A DNA stretch of 15,652 bases from Thiobacillus sp. UBA2186 (GCA_002327405.1 DCVO01000118.1:4821-20472), one strand, 5' to 3'. Positions 1 to 8,088 are shown, numbered from the stretch's first letter. The notes: generated by a model not told the origin, from the sequence alone. Made by a program: numbers and translations.

Positions 1-911
1 ATGTTGTCGCCGAAGCTGTCCTGCACCTTGAGATTTTTCCCGAAGGAACGGCCGCCGTTGTCGCTGAACGCGGCAAACACGTCATAACCGGAAAGAAAAT
101 CGCGCTTGTCCAGCCAGGTTGCGGCCATGCAGTCCGGCCCGCATGAAGACAGCGCCGGGCGCATGCTGCCCATGCCCGCCCCCAGGTTGATCGTGCGTAC
201 CTGCGGCATATCGATCAGCCGGTAGGGCGCAGCGAACTTCTTTCCGTCCGCGCTGTGCGCCGCCAGCATCTCGGTGTGCTTCTTGCGGCGGTCTTCCCAC
301 ACAACCGTTACTCCGCCTTGCGCGCTTGCGGTCAGCGCCGGATAGGCCTGGTCATCGATTGGCAACTGGTCTTCGACCGGCACGCTGTATTCGGCCCTGA
401 CGCCGTCGGCAACAAGCACAAGCCGCGCGAGCATGATGCGCTTGTATTCGCCCGCCTGTTCCGCCCAGGCGGCATACAGGGTGCGCTCATCCAAACGCGC
501 GAGTGTGGCATGCGCTGCCTCTTCGCGGCTCAATTTGAAGGCCTTGCCCTTGTCGGCAGGCCTGACCCAGACCGCGCCGCCCTCTTCCCATGCCGCCACG
601 AAGCGGCCCTTGCCCACGCCCTGCACCACCGGCTCGTAGCATTCGCCGGCACTCAGCGCTTGCGGTTTGGAAAAGGCAGCCGCGCGTTTTTCGCGCATGG
701 CCACCCAGCAGCGCGGGTCGCCGTTTCGGTTGTCTTCCCAAACCAGCGCGATGCGCCCGTCGGACTCAGCCAGGCCCTTGCGGTTGGCCGATTCCAGATG
801 ATGGAAGATCTTCTTGTCCTTGACGGCGCCCACCTCGACAGCGGGCGAGAACTGCCAGCCGGCAAACGCCGGCATGGCCAGCAGCATCAGTACGGCAGCG
901 GACCGTTTCAT
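1..911 (-). CDS. Exported beta-propeller (BNR/Asp-box, sialidase-like) protein, C-terminus beyond the window
   Basis: This reading frame stays open to the left edge, giving the first 303 residues. It starts MKRSAAVLMLLAMPAFA, a short Sec signal peptide with a likely cut before GWQF, so the product should be periplasmic or secreted. The mature part repeats a unit of about 40-60 residues in which a strand such as IALVWEDNR, VTVVWEDRR or MAATWLDKR is followed by a hairpin. Two of these hairpins are Asp-boxes (SADGKKF and SDNGGRSF), the signature of sialidase-like and BNR propellers. About five blades are visible. Whether it cleaves glycans cannot be judged because the C-terminal half is missing and no catalytic set is seen; many Asp-box proteins are not sialidases. 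The ATG overlaps the stop of the upstream thioredoxin-like gene as ATGA, so the two are probably translated together. The fold and export are well supported; the substrate is unknown. Confidence 0.75.
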   Translation of the reverse strand, partial: MKRSAAVLMLLAMPAFAGWQFSPAVEVGAVKDKKIFHHLESANRKGLAESDGRIALVWEDNRNGDPRCWVAMREKRAAAFSKPQALSAGECYEPVVQGVGKGRFVAAWEEGGAVWVRPADKGKAFKLSREEAAHATLARLDERTLYAAWAEQAGEYKRIMLARLVLVADGVRAEYSVPVEDQLPIDDQAYPALTASAQGGVTVVWEDRRKKHTEMLAAHSADGKKFAAPYRLIDMPQVRTINLGAGMGSMRPALSSCGPDCMAATWLDKRDFLSGYDVFAAFSDNGGRSFGKNLKVQDSFGDN

Positions 912-1405
912 TTCTTGGCGAGGAATTCGAGCAGGGTCTGCGTCTTGTAATGGCCTTCGATCACGTAACGGTCGAAGTCCTTGAAGTCCTGCACGGTCTT
1001 GAAGCCGGGCGCCTTGAATATTTCCTGGCCCTGCGGCGTCAGGTACACGAACAGCGGCGTGGCGAAAGCCTTGAAACGCGTGCCCAGCTCCGCCTCGGTG
1101 ATGCGCTCGCCGCTGGGCAGCCTGAGGCGCTTGCCGCTCTCGGCATCCACGTAAACGAGCACGAAATGCTCGGGGTACATCTTCTTCAGCTCGGCATTGG
1201 AAAAGCTTTGCTTGTTGGTGTGGTCGCACCACGCGCAGCCGTAGCGGCCGAAGTAGAGGAAGATGGGCTTGCCGGTTTCCTGCGCCAGCTTCAATCCCTT
1301 GTCGTAGCTGACGAAGGGATAGTTCGGCGGCGGATCGGCCCAGGCCGCGAGAGAAAAACCGAATAGCAGGGCGACAAAGAGGCTATGCATGTTCAAAGTT
1401 TTCAT
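908..1405 (-). CDS. Exported thioredoxin-fold protein (SoxW-like), CxxC motif
   Basis: 165 residues. Residues 1-23 form a signal peptide (MKTLN, then a hydrophobic run ending AAWA), so the protein is exported. A thioredoxin fold follows. The redox motif C57-A-W-C60 sits after the strand PIFLYFGRYG, and the conserved Thr-Pro before the third strand is T116-P117 (FATPLFVYL). The longer YGCAWCDHTNK pattern resembles the SoxW/thioredoxin_7 group of periplasmic thiol-disulfide proteins; a reducing or isomerising role in the envelope is inferred. The frame extends upstream into mog, but the ATG at 1405 gives the signal peptide and avoids that overlap; an ATG at 1390 (Met6) is a possible alternative. 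No strong ribosome-binding site is seen at either. The stop codon overlaps the start of the propeller gene (ATGA), suggesting this protein serves the propeller, for instance its cysteines in SSCGPDC. It is divergent from mog across 51 bp. Confidence 0.85.
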   Translation of the reverse strand: MKTLNMHSLFVALLFGFSLAAWADPPPNYPFVSYDKGLKLAQETGKPIFLYFGRYGCAWCDHTNKQSFSNAELKKMYPEHFVLVYVDAESGKRLRLPSGERITEAELGTRFKAFATPLFVYLTPQGQEIFKAPGFKTVQDFKDFDRYVIEGHYKTQTLLEFLAKK

Positions 1406-1456
1406 GATTTCAATTGTGATAAGTTCTACACCAAGTTCAACCAGTATATTCCTGCC

Positions 1457-2014
1457 ATGAACCAGTTCGACAACGCCCGTATCGGCATAGTTTCCATTTC
1501 CGACCGCGCCAGCACCGGCGTATACGAGGACAAGGGCCTGCCCGCCCTGCGCGAGTGGCTCGCCGCCGCGCTGTTCAACCCGCTCGAATTCGAATCGCTT
1601 CTCATTCCCGACGAGCAGCCTGCCATCGAGGCCGCGCTGAAGGAACTGGCCGACGAAAAGGACTGCTGCCTCATTCTCACCACAGGCGGCACCGGTCCCG
1701 CGCCGCGCGACGTCACGCCCGAGGCCACGCTGGCGGTGGCGGACAAGGTCATGCCCGGCTTCGGCGAGGCCATGCGCGCGGTGTCGCTGAAGCATGTGCC
1801 CACCGCCATCCTCTCGCGCCAGGTCGGCGTGGTGCGCGGCAAGAGTCTCATCCTCAACCTTCCGGGCCAGCCCAAGGCGATCGGCGAAACCCTGGACGGC
1901 GTGTTCGCCGCCGTGCCGTACTGCATCGATCTCATCGGGGGGCCTTACCTGGAAACGCGCCCGGAAAAGATCCAGGCCTTCCGCCCCAAGTCCGCCATTC
2001 GCCAGAAAACCTGA
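1457..2014 (+). CDS. mog: Molybdopterin adenylyltransferase MogA
   Basis: 185 residues. MogA activates molybdopterin by adenylation (MPT-AMP) before molybdate insertion by MoeA, in the cytoplasm. The sequence follows enterobacterial MogA closely from the N-terminus: IGIVSISDRASTGVYEDKG, LIPDEQPAIE, TTGGTGPAPRDVTPEAT at 75-91, then AILSRQVGVVRG and LNLPGQPKAIGETL, ending FRPKSA. Asp52 and Asp85 match the two aspartates of the E. coli active site (Asp49 and Asp82 as I recall them). It is about ten residues shorter than E. coli MogA because a short insertion before FAAVPYC is absent. The ATG at 1457 was chosen because it begins the conserved N-terminus; an earlier ATG at 1385 would run into the divergent thioredoxin-like gene. 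A TATATT hexamer lies just upstream, but without a well-spaced -35 I do not call a promoter. The EI24 gene follows 11 bp later, so they are likely co-transcribed. Confidence 0.95.
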   Translation: MNQFDNARIGIVSISDRASTGVYEDKGLPALREWLAAALFNPLEFESLLIPDEQPAIEAALKELADEKDCCLILTTGGTGPAPRDVTPEATLAVADKVMPGFGEAMRAVSLKHVPTAILSRQVGVVRGKSLILNLPGQPKAIGETLDGVFAAVPYCIDLIGGPYLETRPEKIQAFRPKSAIRQKT

Positions 2015-2025
2015 GGAGACAAACC

Positions 2026-2757
2026 ATGGTCGCCATGTTCGATGCCTTAGCCGGCGCCTTCCGCAGCCTGTTTTCGCTGCGCATGCTGTGGCTGATGATC
2101 TGGCCGGTGCTGGCGGCCATCGTGTTGTGGGCCGTGCTCGCCTTCGCGTTCTGGACGCCGCTGCAAAACGCCTGGCTGTGGCTGTACGAATACCTCGGCA
2201 TCGCCGAGTGGATGACTGGCATCGAGCCGGCCTGGATCGGCGCAGCGCTGCAAGTGATATTGCACCTGATGCTGTTCGTGCCCCTGGTCATGCTGACCGC
2301 GCTGGTGCTGACCGCGATCTTCGGCATGGACGCCATGGTCAAAACGGTAAGCGACGGATTCTTCCCGCAACTGGAAAAGCGTCATGGCGGCGGCGTCATC
2401 GGCAGCGCGGCCAACGCCTTCATCGCCGTGGTGGTGTATATCGGACTGTGGGTGGTGACCCTGCCGTTGTGGCTGCTGGGCCCGGTGGGCGCCGTGATTC
2501 CCCTCATCACCGCCGGCTATCTCAACCAGCGCCTGTTCCGCTACGACGCGCTCGCCATCCACGCCGATGCCGGCGAACTGAAAGCGGTCATCGAGCAGAA
2601 CCGCGGCGGGCTGTGGGCGCTCGGCATCCTGCTCGCACTGGTGCAGTTCGTGCCGCTGCTGAATTTCTTCGCGCCGGTGTTCACCGGGCTGGCCTTCATC
2701 CACTACTGCCTGGGCAAACTGCGCGACAGGCGCAGCGGACAACCGTTCACGGCGTAG
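2026..2757 (+). CDS. EI24 domain membrane protein
   Basis: 243 residues, with an AGGAGA ribosome-binding site at 2014-2019 that overlaps the mog stop codon and sets the ATG at 2026. Hydrophobic stretches at about 20-43, 70-100, 130-165 and 195-230 indicate an inner-membrane protein with four or more helices. The N-terminal pattern (MFDALAGAFRSLFSLRMLWLM) and the segments GPVGAVIPLITAGYLNQRLFRYDAL and QFVPLLNFFAPVFTGLAFIHYCLGKL match the EI24 family of bacterial membrane proteins, which is related to the sulfate transporter CysZ. The molecular role of such members outside CysZ is not established, so I assign none. It appears to share a transcript with mog, with no evident functional tie. Its last 11 bp overlap the end of the opposite-strand DUF748 gene. 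Confidence 0.85.
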   Translation: MVAMFDALAGAFRSLFSLRMLWLMIWPVLAAIVLWAVLAFAFWTPLQNAWLWLYEYLGIAEWMTGIEPAWIGAALQVILHLMLFVPLVMLTALVLTAIFGMDAMVKTVSDGFFPQLEKRHGGGVIGSAANAFIAVVVYIGLWVVTLPLWLLGPVGAVIPLITAGYLNQRLFRYDALAIHADAGELKAVIEQNRGGLWALGILLALVQFVPLLNFFAPVFTGLAFIHYCLGKLRDRRSGQPFTA

Positions 2758-5700
2758 CCGGCACCGGTGTCGCAGGCGCGGCGGGAGCGGGTGACGCGCT
2801 CTCCTCCAGTGCCTTCCGGCTCGCGCCCAGGCTCATCTTGTTGGGCACGAATTTGTCCTTGGCCGCCTGCTCGCCTGGCGCATCCACGCTGAGCCGTCCC
2901 GCATCCAGTCCCTGCTTGAGCAGCGCATCGCGCATCGCCACACCGCGCGCCTGCGCGAGTTTGACCAGTTCCGCGTCGTCGATCTTGGTGCGCCGGGTCA
3001 GGCGCTCCAGCAGTTCGACGTGAAAGGCGGACGCGGGACCTTCGTCGCGCGTCTTGAACTGGCGGCCGAGGCGCTCGACCAACTGGCTTTCCAGCAGCTG
3101 CGTACCCACGCCCGCATCCTTGCTTTTATAGCACGCGCGCAGCTTCAGGTACGCCTCCTTGCCGACCTCCTTGGCATAGCCGTCTTCCAGCCAGGTCTGC
3201 ACCTTGTAGTTGTTGACGTCCACCGGTCCGGGCGCTTCCCCGGGCTCCAGCCTGGTGCCGGCGACCTCTGCCGCTTGCCGGCGCATGGCCAGTTCCTGCA
3301 GGGCGCGGCGGTCCGCTTTGGGGTCATAGGCCGGTTGCAATGTCAGGGTCAGCGCGGGGCGCTTGGCCATGGCCTCGCTCACTGCCTTGAGCTTCTCCTG
3401 TTCCGGCGGCAGCAAGGTGCTGCTGCCCGGATCGAACTCGATGGCCTCGAGCTTTTCCGAACTGATGCCGAGCAGGCTGCCGATGGCGCGGAAAGGTGCG
3501 GTCACCAGCTTGGTCAGCACGTTGACGATGGCCTTCCACACGATCTTGCCGTAGCTGAACTCGGGATCGTCGAGACTGCCGGAAATCGGCAGGTCGATGT
3601 CGATGACGCCGTTGCTGTCCTGCAGGAGTGCGATGGCCAGATCAAGCGGCAGCTTCAGCGCGGTGGGACTTTCTACGCGTTCGCCGAGTTTCAGCTTGTT
3701 GATGACGAACTTGTTCTCGCCGGTGAGCTGGCGATCCTTGATCTTGTATTCCAGGTCGACCGACAGCCTGCCGGAGTCGATCTTGCGCCCGGCGAACTTG
3801 CCTGAGTACGGCGTCAGGTTGTTCATCTCCAGATTGCGGAAAGACAGCTTCAGATCGGTGAAGTCGGTGGCGCGGAACGGCTGAATGGCGCCGCGCACGC
3901 GCGCCGAACCGTAGTCGTCCACGCTGCCGTCGAGTTCCACCTGCGCAGTGGTGGCGGGATCGGTGGACAGGCCGGCGATCACGCCCGAAAGCGAATGCAT
4001 GCGCGTGCCGAATTGCGGTGTCAGAGAAAGATCGGCGAACTCGGCATTGGCGTTGTCGATGCGCAAGCGCTCGATTGCGATGGGGAAGCCGTCTGCGGTT
4101 TCCTTGCTCGCGGGTTGCACCGCGACGGGCTTGGGCGCATCGGCCTTGGCCGGCTGCGCTTGCGAGACCAGCTCAGGCTGGCTGCGCAGGATGCGTTTCA
4201 GGTTGATGGACTGATCCTCGAAAATGATGATCTTGCCGAAAGGCTTGTTAGCCACCAGCTCGTTCATGTGCAACCGATCCGGCGCCAGGCTCAGCTTCAG
4301 GCTGTTGGAAGAAAGCTTTTCCCAGCCCAGGAAGGCCTCGGCCGTGTCCTCTTCAATGATGGCGAGATCGTTGATGGCGAAGCCGCCGCCGTAATTGAGC
4401 TTCATGCCCTTGCCGCCCCTGGCGAAATCCAGCCTGCCGCTGGTGGAGACCGCCCCCGATTGCAGATCGAGACGGGCAAGCCGGCTGACGTAAGGCGCGA
4501 ACGGCTTGAGCGACATGCCGGCCAGTTTCAGATTGAGCCTGCCGCTCGCCTTGCCCGGCACGATGCTGCCGCTGGCGCTGAACTTGCCGCCCTGCCTGAC
4601 ATCGAGCGACGCTTCCAGTCCGACGGCTTTGTCGAGGTCGAGGCTGAGATCACTCGCCTTGAAGCGGCCGTTGACGATATCGAGCTTCATCGGCGAGGGC
4701 GTGGACAGGTCGCTCACCGCGACCTGTATGCCTTCGACGCCGAAACGACCCAGTTTCACCACCATGGCCGGCTGATCCGATGCATGGGTGACAGCGGCCG
4801 GTTTGGCGACACTGGCAGGTTTCTCCAGGATGCTTTTCCAGTTGAGCTGTTTGTTCTTGCCGATGGCCACCGCGGTTTTCACGCCGGCAATATCGACGGC
4901 ATCCATGTCCAGTTCGCTTGCGGCCAGGTCGTAGTTGGCATTCGTCAGGCTGGCACTGCTCAACTCAGCGACATTCTCTACGCCCGAAAATACCCTGGCC
5001 GAACCCAGACTTGCATTGACCGGGCCTATCCTGATCGCCGGGGCACTGGCGATCTCGCCCGCCAGCGCGGTGTCGAGACCGAAACCCGCGGCCTCGACAC
5101 GCAATGGGCGCACATAGCCTTTATCGGTGAAATTGGCCGACCAGTCCTCCACGCGGAAGGATCGCACTGCGAGTTTCCACGGCGCAGTTTCGGGCAAGGC
5201 CGCGGGTTTGGATTCAGTCTTGGGCGCAGGCGGCGGCACATCGCTCGCCACGGCAAAAAGTTTCCGCCAGTCCAGCGTACCGTCCGCCTCGCGCGTGGCC
5301 GAGAGCTTGCCGGCTTTCAGGCTGATTTCCGCGACATCGAGTTTCTGCGCATGGAGGTCGAGATTGGCATTGCCGATTTTGGCTTCGGCCAGTTCCAACA
5401 CCGGCGCGCCGCCGCCGCGTGGCGCCAGCGCCAGGTTCTGCAGCACCAGATTGGCGCCATCGATCTGCACCCAGGGCTTGTTCTGGCCGGACTTGTCCTT
5501 GACCAGCGCGAAGCGGTAGCGCGTGCCCGCGGCCAGCACGCCCGAGGGCAGCTCGAAATTGCGCGGCGTCTTGATGACGTTGAGCAGGTTGGTGAGGCTC
5601 ACGCCTTCCAGCGCGACCTCGCCGTCCGACTTCACCGGGTTGAGCGACACGTCGCCCTTCCACTTGAGCGTGCCGCCCTGTTCGGGCAGCTTGGCCGCAA

Positions 5701-6286
5701 TCAGGTAGTTGCCGCGGTCCTCGGGCAGGGTGGACAGGCCTTCCATCTGCACGCCCAGCGGGCGCAGTTGCACATGGAAGGGATCGCCGACGCGATTGGC
5801 GTCGACATATTCGATGTCGCCCTTCTCGACCTTGATGCGGTCGATGAGCACGCGCGGCATGGTATCGCTGGGCGGCTCCTTGTCCTCTTTGAGCTTGGCG
5901 ATGAGATCCGCCCAGTTGAGCTTGCCGCCCTTGCGCACCACGAAATCGGCGTAGGGCCCCGAGAGCTCTACATCCTTCATGCGCCAGGCGAAACGAAACA
6001 GCCCCAGGGTTTCCAGGTTGACGTACAGGCGTTCGAAGCCGGCGAGCGGCTGGCCGCTCTTTTCCGCGAGCTTCAGGCCCTGCACCGTCGCTTCCAGGGT
6101 CAGGGGATTGAACTCGACTTCCTGCACCGTGAGCCGGCTGGCGAGCTTTTGCTCGCCCACCCAGGGCAGGATTTTCTTCGCCAGCGGGTCGACCAGGAAA
6201 AAGCCGAACAGCACGTAGAAGCCGAAGAGGCCGGCGAAGATCAGGAAAGGCAGGCTGAGCAGGATTTTAAGCAGGCGGGCAGGCAT
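2747..6286 (-). CDS. DUF748 / AsmA-like envelope protein, 1179 residues
   Basis: A very long protein with one N-terminal membrane anchor (about residues 6-32, LLKILLSLPFLIFAGLFGFY) and a large periplasmic part. This part is built of repeated beta-rich segments of the AsmA/DUF748 type, for example LTVQEVEFNPLTLEATVQGL, then LYVNLETLGLF and LSGPYADFVVRKGG. Near residues 905-925 is the conserved SGSLDDPEFSYGKIVWKA block of AsmA-superfamily C-termini. IEFDPGSSTLLPPEQEKL, around 950, resembles the OmpA-like start found late in DUF748 proteins. The extreme C-terminus is Ala/Pro-rich (SPAPAAPATPVPATP) and probably disordered. Related AsmA-like proteins (TamB, YhdP) bridge the periplasm and are linked to lipid transport and outer-membrane homeostasis; the same is plausible here but not shown. 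The ribosome-binding site is AGGGAAGA just upstream of the ATG. It stands alone on its strand. Long open frames antisense to it are by-products of GC-rich codon use. Confidence 0.88.
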   Translation of the reverse strand: MPARLLKILLSLPFLIFAGLFGFYVLFGFFLVDPLAKKILPWVGEQKLASRLTVQEVEFNPLTLEATVQGLKLAEKSGQPLAGFERLYVNLETLGLFRFAWRMKDVELSGPYADFVVRKGGKLNWADLIAKLKEDKEPPSDTMPRVLIDRIKVEKGDIEYVDANRVGDPFHVQLRPLGVQMEGLSTLPEDRGNYLIAAKLPEQGGTLKWKGDVSLNPVKSDGEVALEGVSLTNLLNVIKTPRNFELPSGVLAAGTRYRFALVKDKSGQNKPWVQIDGANLVLQNLALAPRGGGAPVLELAEAKIGNANLDLHAQKLDVAEISLKAGKLSATREADGTLDWRKLFAVASDVPPPAPKTESKPAALPETAPWKLAVRSFRVEDWSANFTDKGYVRPLRVEAAGFGLDTALAGEIASAPAIRIGPVNASLGSARVFSGVENVAELSSASLTNANYDLAASELDMDAVDIAGVKTAVAIGKNKQLNWKSILEKPASVAKPAAVTHASDQPAMVVKLGRFGVEGIQVAVSDLSTPSPMKLDIVNGRFKASDLSLDLDKAVGLEASLDVRQGGKFSASGSIVPGKASGRLNLKLAGMSLKPFAPYVSRLARLDLQSGAVSTSGRLDFARGGKGMKLNYGGGFAINDLAIIEEDTAEAFLGWEKLSSNSLKLSLAPDRLHMNELVANKPFGKIIIFEDQSINLKRILRSQPELVSQAQPAKADAPKPVAVQPASKETADGFPIAIERLRIDNANAEFADLSLTPQFGTRMHSLSGVIAGLSTDPATTAQVELDGSVDDYGSARVRGAIQPFRATDFTDLKLSFRNLEMNNLTPYSGKFAGRKIDSGRLSVDLEYKIKDRQLTGENKFVINKLKLGERVESPTALKLPLDLAIALLQDSNGVIDIDLPISGSLDDPEFSYGKIVWKAIVNVLTKLVTAPFRAIGSLLGISSEKLEAIEFDPGSSTLLPPEQEKLKAVSEAMAKRPALTLTLQPAYDPKADRRALQELAMRRQAAEVAGTRLEPGEAPGPVDVNNYKVQTWLEDGYAKEVGKEAYLKLRACYKSKDAGVGTQLLESQLVERLGRQFKTRDEGPASAFHVELLERLTRRTKIDDAELVKLAQARGVAMRDALLKQGLDAGRLSVDAPGEQAAKDKFVPNKMSLGASRKALEESASPAPAAPATPVPATP

Positions 6287-6364
6287 GGTCTTCCCTGGTT
6301 TTTTTGTTGTCTTTCCAGCTTAGTAGGCAATCAGCGCCTCATGCAAGCACAGGACGAGGCCCCG

Positions 6365-6394
6365 GCTTAAGAAACTTTTAGGAATCCCTTAAGC
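6365..6394. promoter_or_regulatory. Dyad GCTTAAG-N16-CTTAAGC upstream of the cytochrome gene, possible operator
   Basis: Two perfect 7-bp inverted arms (6365-6371 and 6388-6394) are separated by 16 bp, in the AT-richer 176-bp gap between the divergent DUF748 and cytochrome c genes. The right arm ends 68 bp before the cytochrome ATG. Spacing and position would suit a dimeric repressor or activator. I found no convincing -35/-10 pair around it, and a 7-bp dyad can arise by chance, so this is only a candidate site. Confidence 0.25.
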
Positions 6395-6462
6395 ATCATT
6401 TAGCAAACGGTTTTTTCTGCCCTGCCTATCATCCCGCATCGACTGTCACAGAGGAGAAAACC

Positions 6463-6966
6463 ATGCGCACTGCCTATTCCCTGCTCGGCCTCGGCCTTGC
6501 CACATTGCTTGCCGTCCCTGCCTCGGCCGGCGACACGTCCGCCAAGAAGGCCATGGTCGAGCGCGGCCGCTACCTCATCGCCACCAGCGGCTGCAACGAC
6601 TGCCATACGCCCGGCTACATGCAAAAGGATGGCAAGGTGCCCGAGTCCGAATGGCTGACCGGCGAAAGCATGGGCTGGCAAGGCCCATGGGGCACGACCT
6701 ACGCCGCCAACCTGCGCCTTGCGCTCAGCCAGATGACGGAGCAGCAATGGCTCGCCCGCGCGCGCGGCGCGTACCGCCCGCCCATGCCCGGCCCCAGCCT
6801 GCACGCGATGACCGACGCCGACCTCAGGGCGATCTACCGCTACGTGAAAAGCCTGCCGCTCAAGGGCAATCCGGCGCCGGCCTATGTGCCGCCGGGCGGC
6901 CAGGTCGCGACGCCCTATTTCGACTTCACGCCGAAAAACCTGCCCAAGCAAGCGGCGGCCAAATAA
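6463..6966 (+). CDS. Periplasmic mono-haem cytochrome c
   Basis: 167 residues. Residues 1-22 are a Sec signal peptide ending PASA, so the haem is attached in the periplasm. The single haem-binding motif is C44-N-D-C47-H48 within a typical class I helix (VERGRYLIATSGCNDCHTPGY). The C-terminal helix MTDADLRAIYRYVKSLPLKG is the usual closing helix of such cytochromes. The axial methionine is likely Met108 (in PPMPGP), with Met116 as the alternative. It resembles small cytochromes associated with dehydrogenases or terminal electron transfer; the partner is unknown. GAGGAG at 6451-6456 marks the ATG at 6463. The E1-alpha gene starts 13 bp after the stop codon, so it probably heads the 2-oxoacid dehydrogenase operon. 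That is unusual because E1 enzymes pass electrons to lipoamide, not to cytochromes. Confidence 0.9.
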   Translation: MRTAYSLLGLGLATLLAVPASAGDTSAKKAMVERGRYLIATSGCNDCHTPGYMQKDGKVPESEWLTGESMGWQGPWGTTYAANLRLALSQMTEQQWLARARGAYRPPMPGPSLHAMTDADLRAIYRYVKSLPLKGNPAPAYVPPGGQVATPYFDFTPKNLPKQAAAK

Positions 6967-6979
6967 GGGGGAGAACACC

Positions 6980-7930
6980 ATGACTGAAGCTGTCGAACCC
7001 GGCGCCTTGCGCGGCATGCTGGAAAACATGCTGACGATCCGCGCCTACGAGGAAAAGGCCGCCGCCATGCAGGCCGTGGGCCAGGCCGCCGGCACCTGCA
7101 CCTCGGTCGGCCAGGAGGCGGCGGCCGTGGGCGTGGTCGCCGCCCTGGGCGCGGAGGACCTCATCCTCACCAACCACCGCAGCGCCGGCCACCTGCTCGC
7201 GCGCGGCGCCGATCCGGCGCGCATCTATGCCGAGGTGCTGGGCAAGGCCACCGGCTACTGCAAGGGCAAGAGCGGCTCGCTGCACGTCTCGGCGAAGGAG
7301 CTCGGCGTCGTGCTCACTTCCACCATCGTCGGCGCCGAACTCTCGCTCGCCGCCGGCGTGGGGCTGGCCAGTTCCATGCAGGGACGCAACAATGTGGTGG
7401 CCTGCTTCTTCGGCGACGGCGCGGCCAGCGAGGGTTCGTTCCACGAATCGCTCAACCTCGCGGCGGTGTGGAAGCTGCCGATCCTGTACGTGTGCGAGAA
7501 CAACCAGTGGCAGGCCTTCGTGCACCGGCGCGAAACCATGCCCATGGACCACATCAGCGACTGGGCCGCATCGCACGGCATGCCCGCCGCCTCCGTGGAC
7601 GGCAACGACGTCGAAGCGGTATACCGCGCCGCGCAAGCGGGCATCGCCCACATCAAGACCACTGGCCAGCCCTATTTCCTAGAAACCTGGACCTACCGCA
7701 CGCGCGGCCACTACGAGCCGGACGACCAAGGCTATGTCGATCCGGACGAACTTGCCGCATGGCGCGCACAGGATCCGATCGATCGCCTGCAGAGAAAGCT
7801 GGACCTGGATGCGGTAGAAATCCAGGTCATCCAGAAGCGAGTGGCGCAACGCATCGAGAAAGCCTGGAACGAGGCCATCGCTGCGCCCTATCCGGCCTTA
7901 GCCGACCTGACATCCGACGTCTACGCCTAA
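6980..7930 (+). CDS. Thiamine-diphosphate 2-oxoacid (pyruvate/acetoin-type) dehydrogenase E1, alpha subunit
   Basis: 316 residues, a short form typical of alpha2beta2 E1 enzymes. The thiamine-diphosphate/Mg motif is complete: G145-D-G147, then exactly 26 residues to N174-N175. Other family blocks are the ML(T)IRAYEEKA start, TNHRSAGHLLARG near 64, the KGKSGSLHV loop near 95-103, and YRTRGHYEPDD near 225. E1 decarboxylates a 2-oxoacid (or cleaves acetoin) and transfers the acyl group to the lipoyl arm of E2, in the cytoplasm. The residues after the Asn pair are QWQAFVHRRETM rather than the common GYAIS-type sequence, so the substrate is uncertain. No E2 or E3 gene is in the window. GGGGGAGA right after the cytochrome stop sets the ATG at 6980. 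The beta subunit lies 158 bp downstream, separated by a palindromic repeat that begins inside this gene's stop codon. Confidence 0.93.
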   Translation: MTEAVEPGALRGMLENMLTIRAYEEKAAAMQAVGQAAGTCTSVGQEAAAVGVVAALGAEDLILTNHRSAGHLLARGADPARIYAEVLGKATGYCKGKSGSLHVSAKELGVVLTSTIVGAELSLAAGVGLASSMQGRNNVVACFFGDGAASEGSFHESLNLAAVWKLPILYVCENNQWQAFVHRRETMPMDHISDWAASHGMPAASVDGNDVEAVYRAAQAGIAHIKTTGQPYFLETWTYRTRGHYEPDDQGYVDPDELAAWRAQDPIDRLQRKLDLDAVEIQVIQKRVAQRIEKAWNEAIAAPYPALADLTSDVYA

Positions 7931-8073
7931 CAGGATGTTGAAAAACTACTGCGGTGGCCATCTGCTGCGTTGCGCGATGCTCGCTCCCTCGCCTATCTGC
8001 CAGATATGTCTCGGTCGCTGCGCTCCGCGCGCCTTGCATCTGGCCATCCTCGCTACGTTCTCAACACCCTGTT
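7929..8073. repeat. 145-bp imperfect palindrome (REP/MITE-like) between the E1 subunit genes
   Basis: The left end AACAGGATGTTGA pairs with the right end TCAACACCCTGTT, and the arms match imperfectly all the way in, through TGGCCATCTG and its partner CATCTGGCCA. The centre is the perfect dyad TATCTG-C-CAGATA (7994-8006). On the minus strand the element carries CGTAGCGAG (8057-8049) and CGGAGCGCAGCGACCG (8027-8012). The same motifs occur, 30 bp apart start to start, in the element at 11473-11618. It takes up nearly the whole gap between E1-alpha, whose stop codon it overlaps by two bases, and the E1-beta ribosome-binding site. No protein is encoded in it. It could act as an RNA stem-loop that attenuates or stabilises the transcript, or it may be a non-autonomous mobile element. 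Confidence 0.85.
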
Positions 8074-8088
8074 AAGGAGAAAGAAACC

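Noticed and set aside
255..950. 231-codon plus-strand frame over the propeller gene
   Set aside because: It lies antisense to a protein with a signal peptide and Asp-boxes and shows no domain of its own.
1445..1450. TATATT just before mog as a -10 box
   Set aside because: It is only seven bases from the ATG and the nearest -35-like sequence (TTGTGA at 1414-1419) is 25 bp away, too far for a normal promoter.
1555..2025. In-frame extension of the EI24 gene upstream of 2026
   Set aside because: The extension overlaps mog in another frame and is rich in Arg and His. A clear ribosome-binding site and the family N-terminus place the start at 2026.
3995..6370. 791-codon open frame on the plus strand opposite the DUF748 gene
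   Set aside because: It is antisense to a well-supported 1179-residue protein, has no recognisable domain, and has the Arg/His/Gln-rich composition typical of the complement of GC-rich coding DNA.
6400..7651. Minus-strand frames of 209 and 241 codons opposite the cytochrome and E1-alpha genes
   Set aside because: They are complements of strongly conserved coding sequence, with no independent start signals or domains.
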